This document shows, piece by piece, positions 56,655 to 64,000 of a stretch of 64,000 nt of DNA; position 1 is the stretch's first letter; each line of letters begins with the position of its first letter. The stretch comes from Pleurotus djamor (Eukaryota > Basidiomycota > Agaricomycetes > Agaricales > Pleurotaceae): contig JAPEVF010000084.1 in the NCBI GenBank assembly GCA_029747585.1, forward strand, positions 1 through 64,000. The letters run 5' to 3'. The position numbers and the translations under genes are program-made. The notes beneath the pieces are model-generated. The model was given only the letters and a program-made list of their open reading frames with translations. It did no database searches and was not told the origin of the DNA.

Positions 56655-58621
56655 ATGTCGAGCGAGTCGCTCAAGTTACTAGCTTCAACGGCCTTACTCT
56701 CTTTCTTTCGTGACCAACATGTATCAACTCCCATAACGTCTATGCAACTTCTGCTTCAGGTGATTGGGTTCCACCCACCCGAAGGCTTGTTCCCACCAAC
56801 ATCCCCAGTGCCTCGATTCCGCATTCTCGATAAACCCAAGTTCGAGGCTATCCTACGCGACCTCTCTCACTCTTGGGAACATGGGTCAATCACTCTGTCC
56901 GAGGAGGGTGATGAGGTGACCGTGATGGAGGTCCAATTCATCGACGAAGCACCTCCGACATTGACGCGTAAACGGAAGAGGATTATTGATGAAGATGCTG
57001 ACTCTGCTGCTGGAGATGATGATGAACAAGGGGACGATCTGGCAGACAGCCTTCCCGTGTCTATGTTGGGTACGTTAAGCAAGGAACTGCGAGACGTATA
57101 CACGATTCTCCAGAAGAGTACGGCGAAGGGAAGGCTCCTGGCTGAACAGGTACGTTGACTTGTCGTTTACCCTTCTGAGAGGTATCCTGACCAATGCCCT
57201 CTTCAGTTTCGCTCCCGCGATGAGAGCTTTGACCCCATCTGTGCCCATGTCACCAAAGACGACTGCGCGAAGGCTCGTCGAACTGAATCACCAAACCCTT
57301 CGACAGGTCCTGACACTATCTGTAGTCTCGTTCACTTCCGACCGCTCATTCGTGCTCACACCGACGCCTCGCTCGGCCACTGTTCCTACCTAAATACATG
57401 TTACTCCGAACCGACGTATGCGCAATCCCCTTCGATACCACCGTTCCCTGGCTCCGCGCATAGTCACGGTGTCGCACCTCCCAATTCCCGCGTTCCGAGT
57501 TCTCTACCTTCTGGTCTTGGAGCTGGAGGTCGTGGAAAGGAAAAGGCACCTTGTCGATATCTACATTATGAGATAGATTGGGATGAACGTGACGCTGAAT
57601 CGGCCCCTCCACGGCATAAAGCCGTAACAAAACAGCCCTTTAAGCTAGAACTTGGTCTGGGACCTGACGGCATGAACAAGCGCATTGTAAGAGACCCTAG
57701 CTTTCTCTGATTAGTGATTGACGAACCTACGCCTTGCTAGTACCCTCCGCAGTGGATAAACTGCGACCTCCGGACATTCGACTGTTCAGTCCTTGGGAAA
57801 TTTCATGTCATAATGGCAGATCCTCCTTGGGACATCCACATGAACGTTTGTGCTCTACCACTCTTCTGTTTTTGGTTAGCACCGTGTTGAGCGAGTTCCA
57901 CAGCTGCCCTATGGAACAATGACGGATGATGAAATGCGTTCTATGCCTTTACCAACACTACAAGATGAGGGTTTACTCTTCCTCTGGGTAACGAGTCGTG
58001 CTCTTGAAGCTGGAAGAGAGTGCATGCGTGCTTGGGGGTATACACGAGTTGACGAAGTAGTATGGGTCAAAACTAACCAAGTGAGAAACGCTTCTACCTC
58101 TACGTCTGGTTTTTTCATCACTCATCGAGTACTATCTCAGCTTCAACGTGTCATACGAACAGGACGAACAGGTCACTGGCTCAACCACACCAAAGAGCAC
58201 ATCCTAGTCGGTGTGAAGACTGTCACTGACGCGTCTGGCGCGCTCAAGTTTCCTTCCTGGGCCAATCGTGGTTTGGACACGGATGTCATTGTATCCGAAG
58301 TCCGTGAGACCAGTCGAAAACCAGAGGAAGTGTATGGTGTTATTGAAAGGATGTGCCCTGGCGGTCGGAAGATAGAGATCTTTGGAAGGAAGCACAATAC
58401 TCGGGCAGGGTGCGTAGGAACTTCGTTCGTTGGGTTTGGCAAAGACTTATATCGAGTAGGTGGTTGACGTTGGGGAACCAGCTTGGCGGAGACCAGATTT
58501 ACGACGAAGATTTAGCTGCTAGGATTCAGGCAAAGTACGTGTCATCGAGCATCTATCGGAATCGTCTCACAACGCCCCGACCAGATATCCTGAAAGGAAA
58601 ATCACCGTAGCAGGTCAATGA
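56655..58621 (+). CDS. IME4: METTL3/IME4-type m6A RNA methyltransferase
   Basis: Catalytic subunit that writes N6-methyladenosine on mRNA in the nucleus. Start 56655: [20 protein letters not shown]. An N-terminal helical part and an acidic linker precede a basic patch ([10 protein letters not shown]). The two-finger CCCH region is recognisable: [49 protein letters not shown] and [10 protein letters not shown]. The methyltransferase domain: [34 protein letters not shown] (catalytic DPPW), [108 protein letters not shown] and [13 protein letters not shown] with TGA at 58619-58621. DPPW and the NHTKEH loop are intact. A partner METTL14-like gene is not in this window. The second finger holds an insert of about 45 residues. 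Confidence 0.92.
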
Positions 58622-58756
58622 CTTAGAGATACACTTCCAAAGATACCCAATTTAACGTATTGGATTTCGGACAACGATGGTAACGACAATTACTTGGACA
58701 AATGAGAACGAATGTGTGTATGTATGCGTGTATGTGTAGGTAGGTATGAAAACCCG

Positions 58757-61043
58757 TTAAGCAGAAACGGCGACGGTGGCCGTCGATGAGAGTGGGACCT
58801 CAGACAAAGGCACCTGGGGGAGAGTGCCAGTGCGAAGGTTCAGGCCTCCATTCAGAAGCGCAGCTTCAAGGACGCGGGTGGCTTCGAGGAGTTGCTCGGT
58901 ATCGGTCTTCTGCCTCTTGCCTTCACCGACAGGTCCAGAGATAGCACCAAGGAGATGGTCAAACCGTGCGCGAGCGGCTGCAACAGCCTTCTCATCCACC
59001 ACAGCTTTCTGACCGTCCCGAAGAGTGCGCGGGGTCGTGTTATCGGCGAAGCCCAGTTGGTCATCAGTCCAAATTGGTTCGACAGGTTCTTGGTTGGGGA
59101 GGCCAACACCAGCGCGACCACCGAGTTGTTTCCAGTCCGCGAGACGATTAATTCCAAGTTCCGTGAACACTTGATCAACAGCGCCGATGAGGTGATCCAT
59201 TTGCTCAGCCGTGTGACGTGGGGTGACCGTGATTCTCAGACGCTCTTCGCCAACGGCGACGGTGGGGTAGTTAATGGATTGGACGTAAATGTTGTGTTCA
59301 GCGAGCAACTTGTCGGAAGCGGCCTTAGCGAGGGCGGCATCACCAACGAGGACGGGGACGATATGCGAGGGACCGGGGCTATCACATGAAATAAGAAAAA
59401 ANGGAGGGCCTGGAAAGAGACTGGAACTTACACGACGGGGATATCAATGTCTGCAAAGCGACGCTTGACCTCCCGAACATTGACCTGTTTGAGTTGCCTG
59501 TCACCAACGTATTCCGACTGATAGGCGACGCTGGCACGAGCACCAGCGATGACTGCTGGGGGCAAGGAAGTGGTGAAGATGAAACCGGGAGCGTATGACC
59601 GTATCATGTCGACGAATTCTTCTGAGCCAGCGATGTAACCACCAACAGCACCGTAAGACTTTCCGAGAGTACCTGAGGTAGGAACACGGTCAGACTCTAC
59701 TGCGCTGCCAGATGGGGGAAGATGCTTACCCGTGATGATATCAATTCGGTCCATTACGGAGCCTTTGATTGGTTCTGGGCTGCGACCAGCGGCCTTATGC
59801 GCCTCGTAATCGAGATGCTCAGCTACACCAGCACCTCGGGGTCCGTAAAGACCGACAGCGTGGACCTCATCGAGGAAGGTCAAAGCCCCGTATTGTTCGG
59901 CAAGATCACATATCTCCTTGATGGGGCCAATGCTACCGCACATGGAGTAGACACTCTCAAAGGCGATGATTTTGGGAGTTTCCTTTGGATATTGCTTGAG
60001 CTTCGATTCGAGGTCCTCCAAATCGTTATGATTGAAGATAACGCGCTTAGCAGTCGAGTGTCGCATGCCCTGAATCATGGATGCATGGTTCATCCTGTCA
60101 GAGAAAATGACACACCCGGGTAATTTTGTACCCAAGGTAGAGAGTGTAGCATCGTTCGCGACATAGCAGGACGAGAACACGAGAGCAGCATCCTTGCGGT
60201 GAAGAGCGGCAAGTTCGCTTTCCAACCCCAGGTGCATGGCTCCATTTCCAGCAATGTTACGGGTACCACCAGCGCCGTGGCCGTACTTGTCTAAGGTACG
60301 ACTAGATAGGATATCAGTACATCAAATGTTGGATCTGACGGTGATTTTAATACGCACTGCATGGTCTCCAACACGACAGGATTATTGCCCATCCCCAAAT
60401 AGTCATTGGCGCACCAGACCTCGACCTCTTCGGTGACAGCGCTGGTGTGAGCGATAGGGAACTTTTTGGCAAGTCTGTTGATATTGTTGAAGTAGCGGTA
60501 AGACTTGTCCTTGTGTTTCTTCTCAAGCTCGTTGACGTAGAACTGCTCGTAATCGAAGCCGGAAGTGGCCGGTTTGGTCTGAGCGGATGCGCTTGTGCCC
60601 TGTTGGGTTGCGGCTTTGTGGAATGGACAGCCAGCGGCAGCAGCGTCCTTCGAAGGCGTAACATGAGATGCGTGGGCTGCCGCAGCCTTCTTGGCCGCCG
60701 CCGCCGCTAGATCCTCAGCCATTTGGGCAGCCTTCCGAGCCGCCGAAGCATGGGGGCACATTTCGACGGTAGCACCTGGGGGAGGGAAGACACCCTGCTG
60801 CTTGTGGATTTGCTCAACCTCAGCATTTCCTGCGACGCTGGCGTAGCCGGCGACGAGCTGCATGGAACGAGTGTTGAGAGCTGGGCCCATTACCGGGCAG
60901 CTGGTCGCCTTCTCGGTCAACACGGAAATAGACGGGAATCGGGGGGACAGCGAAGTGCATAGCGTACGCAGCGTCGACGTTTTGGTTCTGTGGAGGTACG
61001 GGCAGGCAGCCTTGAATCTGGTGAGGGAGGAGAGCTTGTCCAT
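58757..61043 (-). CDS. HEM1: 5-aminolevulinate synthase, mitochondrial
   Basis: First committed step of heme synthesis: condenses glycine and succinyl-CoA with PLP in the mitochondrial matrix. The leader [20 protein letters not shown] carries Cys-Pro heme-regulatory motifs (ACPY, SCPV, MCPH, GCPF), which are known to let heme block import or stability. Core motifs: [171 protein letters not shown] (PLP lysine), [16 protein letters not shown] and [20 protein letters not shown]. An Ala-rich linker lies between leader and core. Exons are few. Stop at 58757-58759. Confidence 0.95.
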
Positions 61044-61242
61044 GGTGGGCGAGCGAAAAAGTGAAATCACAAGTTGACGAATTCGAGCCTCTTAAGGTAA
61101 CGCGAGTAACAGGCATTATGTAACTGGCCGGTGAAATCGAAGCCCGTTCATTGGTTGGCGGCGGCGCATGAATCAAACCCCCCCACTCTCTTTCTCCGGA
61201 TAATTTTAGACCAAGAATACATACAACGCCTAGAGAATAGAT

Positions 61243-62959
61243 TTACAGAGATCCCAGGCAACTCTCAATCACATCAACCGCATAATCGACTTCCTCCTTG
61301 CCCACGTTCAGACTCGGTACAAGTCGAACTGCATCCTTCCCGGCAGTCAAGATGAACAGCCCACGCTCTCGGGCCATACTCACGACTTGCCCTGGAATAT
61401 TCTCATCTCGAAATCCAAGCCCAAGGATTAGCCCACGTCCCCTGACGTTACTCTCCAGGATATTCGGGAACCATTTCGGCAGCAACTCCAAACGACTGAT
61501 TAAATACGCGCTTGTCTCGTTGATGTGAGCTACCATGGGCCGAGCAGATAACCGAGACAGGACGTGGTGTCCAACGGCACACGCAAGGGGTGATCCCCCG
61601 AAAGTAGTCCCATGCGTTCCTGCAGAGCAAAGAAATGCATGGTCATGCGCTCAGTCTAGGGGCAAGCCAAGGCCTCTCCTCACCTGGGGTCATCGTATCG
61701 CTGACGCTGTCCCTAAGCAATACCGCCCCAATGGGATATCCATTTGCCAGCGGTTTCGCCATTGTAATTATATCCGGATGGCATTCCACGGGCAAATTTG
61801 AGTGTGCCCATAAACTTCCGCTTCTGTAGAGTCCGCACTATACCCATCATGTCTCGTCAATGATAGCACATCATTCTTCACACCTAGTTTGACTCACCTG
61901 GATCTCGTCATAGATCAAAACGGCACCTACTTCATCGCATTTCTTGCGGAGAGCCTTGAGCCATTCCACCTGGGCCAAACCAATACCACCTTCGCCCTGA
62001 ATCGGCTCTAAGATGACGGCACAAGTCTGTTCCGTGACAAGGTTTTCAATACAACCAAAATCATTGAAACTGCCAACATCCACGCCAGGTATGAGCGGGA
62101 GGAACGGCTTTTGATATTTTGGGTTGGAAGTGATGCTAAGCGCACCCATACTCCTGCCGTGGAATGAATGCTCGAAGCATAGGATCCGTGTTTTGTCGCA
62201 AGCTTCGTCATCCCATTGACGGCCTGGGTGGGCTGCGGCCCATCGTTCCTTGCCAACTTTTCGTGCGACTTTCAACGCACCCTCGTTCGCTTCCGTTCCT
62301 GAGTTGGAGAAAAACACTTTTGCACTCCCCAAGCTATCATCAGCCTGACCATTGGGGAACCCAAGGCCGCCTTCCTTGGCTGTGAGCGTTACCAGAAGCT
62401 CGGCAAGCTTGCCTGCCCATTCGTGATGGTAAACGTTACTTGTGTGAAGTAACTTCCCGGCTTGTTCACCGAGGACCTATATTGGCATAGTCAGCGGTGT
62501 TTTATATGGTGATATGCATGTTGCGGTAGATAGGCAATACCTTTGCAACTCCTTCATCCGCATGACCGAGTGCGTTGACGGCTATCCCGGCGCTGAAGTC
62601 AAGGTACTTTTTACCGTCGACGTCCCACACCCATGAACCTTTTCCATGGCTCAGTGCAAACTGTGGGCGTGCATACACCGGCAAGATATATTTTGAGGAT
62701 CGGTCAAGGATAGCCGATGTCCGTTCGCTAATAGCTGACGTGGAGTGCGTAGGACTTTTGTATTTCGTGGAAGGCTCTGTCGGGAGCGATGATATTGGCT
62801 AGGATCATGACTTGAGTGGATATTTACAGAGGCCAAGACAGGAGACCATACCTCGGATGCTACTGAAGATGCAAAACGAAATGTCCTTGTCCTGGACCTC
62901 GTCGCATAACGTCGCCCAGCAACGTTGAGGGCAGAAAGAGGAGGACGAGCCATGGTCAT
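61243..62959 (-). CDS. ARG8: Acetylornithine aminotransferase, mitochondrial
   Basis: PLP enzyme of arginine synthesis that makes N-acetylornithine in the mitochondrion. The leader is MTMARPPLSALNVAGRRYAT (a second start six bases on is equally usable), spliced after ASE to SAISERTSAILDRSSKYILP. Core: VYARPQFALSHGKGSWVWDV, DGKKYLDFSAGIAVNALGHA, LLHTSNVYHHEWAGKLAELL, KVFFSNSGTEANEGALKVAR, CFEHSFHGRSMGALSITSN, YQKPFLPLIPGV, ILEPIQGEGGIGLAQVEW, VGAVLIYDEIQ, DIITMAKPLANGYPIGAVLL (PLP lysine), GTHGTTFGGSPLACAVGHHV, RGRGLILGLGFRD and TAGKDAVRLVPSLNVGKEEV. All motifs of the class III aminotransferase are intact. Stop at 61243. A small part of the fold falls on an exon near 61800-61870 that I placed by motif only. 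Confidence 0.93.
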
Positions 62960-63218
62960 CGTGGTATGAAGACAAGTTCAAGGACCGTTTTACATAATTT
63001 GTTCAGGACCCTCCATCGAGTCACCAACCCTCCGTCACGACGAAATAACCTTCGCTCGGGTCTCACGACCATGCAACGAATAGCGTAAAACACTCTGGAA
63101 GATTGGACGCCGCGAGGAATGCTACATTCATTTCCAATATGATATATCAACACACTACAGTACGTAGGTATGCACAGTGACACAGCTAAAGTGCTACGCG
63201 TAGAAAGCATGGAGGAAA

Positions 63219-64000
63219 TTAGTCACTCCGTTCTGAGCCCGAGCGGGTACTAACAGACATCGAGGAGTCTGAAGAAGCCGATCGACCGCGACGTCGTGGT
63301 GAAGACGAAGCGTCCCTTTTGCGGCTGTCCGGCGAACGACTTCGTCGCGGCGAGGGTGAACGTGAGGCGTCACGTCGACGGGGAGGGGACATGGACACAC
63401 TGCGGGGCCTACGGCGAGGGCTGGTAGAGCGACGCATGGGGCGTTTGGGAGAAGGCGAACGAGACGAGATACGTCGTCGTGGAGGTGATGCAGAACGAGA
63501 GTTGGAACGGGGTCGGCGTTGCGAGCGAGGAGATGGAGAACGAGAATGGGAGGGTGATCGTGATCGACCCCGATTGCGGGGCGGAGGAGGAGGCATTCCC
63601 CGTCGGCTTGGAGGACTTCGTCTTCGCGGTCCGCTTCCATATGCGTCACGGTCGCCTCGATCCCTGCCAGGCGGCGGGGGCGGGGGCGGCGCCATTCTGG
63701 CATCTTTACGCCGATAATCTGCGGCATCACGTTCTCTGCGCATGCGGTCCTCTTCCCTACGTCTGAGTCGATCCCGCTCTCGCCTTTCGGCCTCCCATTT
63801 GGCCTTTTGCTCGACCATACGAGCTTGATCCTCTTTTCTCCGCTGTTCTTTTTCTTCTCGCTCAGCCATTCTCCTAGCCCTTATTTCTTCTTGTTTTTCT
63901 TTGTCAAATGCGTCACCTTCAGCGTAGTCTGACCTTGTGCCAAGTGCACGAGCCATCTTGCTCAATTCCGTCTTTTTGGCGGCAGCTAGGCCATGGGTAT
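63219..64000 (-). CDS. Arg/Ser-rich protein with charged coil, 5' end cut by window edge
   Basis: Reading from the right edge: THGLAAAKKTELSKMARALG, then TRSDYAEGDAFDKEKQEEIR, a long charged helix (REEKEQRRKEDQARMVEQKA), a Pro-rich patch (MAPPPPPPPGRDRGDRDAYG), and an RS domain of about 130 residues with many SRSPSP repeats, ending STRSGSERSD with a stop at 63219-63221. RS domains act in splicing and transcript export. The family of the N-terminal part is not visible in this window, so no name is given. The frame stays open to the edge, and the start lies beyond position 64000. Confidence 0.7.
   Translation of the reverse strand, partial: THGLAAAKKTELSKMARALGTRSDYAEGDAFDKEKQEEIRARRMAEREEKEQRRKEDQARMVEQKAKWEAERRERDRLRRREEDRMRRERDAADYRRKDARMAPPPPPPPGRDRGDRDAYGSGPRRRSPPSRRGMPPPPPRNRGRSRSPSHSRSPSPRSQRRPRSNSRSASPPRRRISSRSPSPKRPMRRSTSPRRRPRSVSMSPPRRRDASRSPSPRRSRSPDSRKRDASSSPRRRGRSASSDSSMSVSTRSGSERSD

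Noticed and set aside
63319..63766. Plus-strand frames of 95 and 132 codons
   Set aside because: They are antisense to the RS-repeat region; its Arg/Ser codons give open, Arg/Gly-rich frames on the other strand.

Overview
The window is nuclear DNA of a filamentous basidiomycete, most likely an agaricomycete. Genes are dense and broken by many short (about 45-60 bp) GT-AG introns. There are three tandem hydrophobin genes, free-standing SRA/YDG genes, a pepsin-type secreted protease and a Zn2Cys6 regulator. No prokaryotic, viral or organellar DNA was seen. I worked by joining exons by eye on translated frames; all family names rest on motif recognition, not on database searches.

Layout. 0-5.2 kb: partial F-box gene head-to-head with a long, intron-rich mitochondrial aspartyl-tRNA synthetase gene. 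5.4-9.4 kb (minus): an IVY1-like BAR protein, mitoribosomal bL19m and nuclear poly(A)-binding protein 2. 10.3-15.8 kb (plus): Zn2Cys6 regulator and an acyl-CoA dehydrogenase. 15.6-19.9 kb: a tandem three-copy array; each repeat holds a hydrophobin gene, and copies two and three are preceded by a decayed copy of the dehydrogenase 3' end. 20.1-25.3 kb (plus): first SRA gene, a Tim17-like membrane protein and the AGC kinase Sch9. 25.8-30.7 kb (minus): Aim32-like ferredoxin, a small mitochondrial protein and a second SRA gene. 30.9-41.8 kb: RNPS1-like SR protein, NPC1, DPH1, QCR9, uS11m, riboflavin kinase and TAF8. 41.9-49.6 kb: Myb (SNAPC4-like) gene, SND2/TMEM208, an aspartic protease and a Sfr1/Mei5-like gene. 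49.7-58.6 kb: DHX35-type helicase, an unknown, an APH-fold kinase, a short-chain dehydrogenase, a small unknown mitochondrial protein and a METTL3-type m6A methyltransferase. 58.8-64 kb (minus): 5-aminolevulinate synthase, acetylornithine aminotransferase and a partial RS-rich gene cut by the right edge.

No gene cluster for a pathway is evident. Recurring themes are mitochondrial biogenesis (AspRS, bL19m, uS11m, QCR9, Aim32-like, ALAS, Arg8) and RNA processing (Pab2, RNPS1-like, DHX35, METTL3). Many genes sit head-to-head with 100-200 bp between start codons. The most unusual structure is the triplicated hydrophobin/dehydrogenase-tail unit; the next is a pair of SRA genes 8-9 kb apart. Single N characters are scattered through the window. 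Many lie beside homopolymers, and dropping them often restores a reading frame, so they look like unresolved indels and not real mutations.
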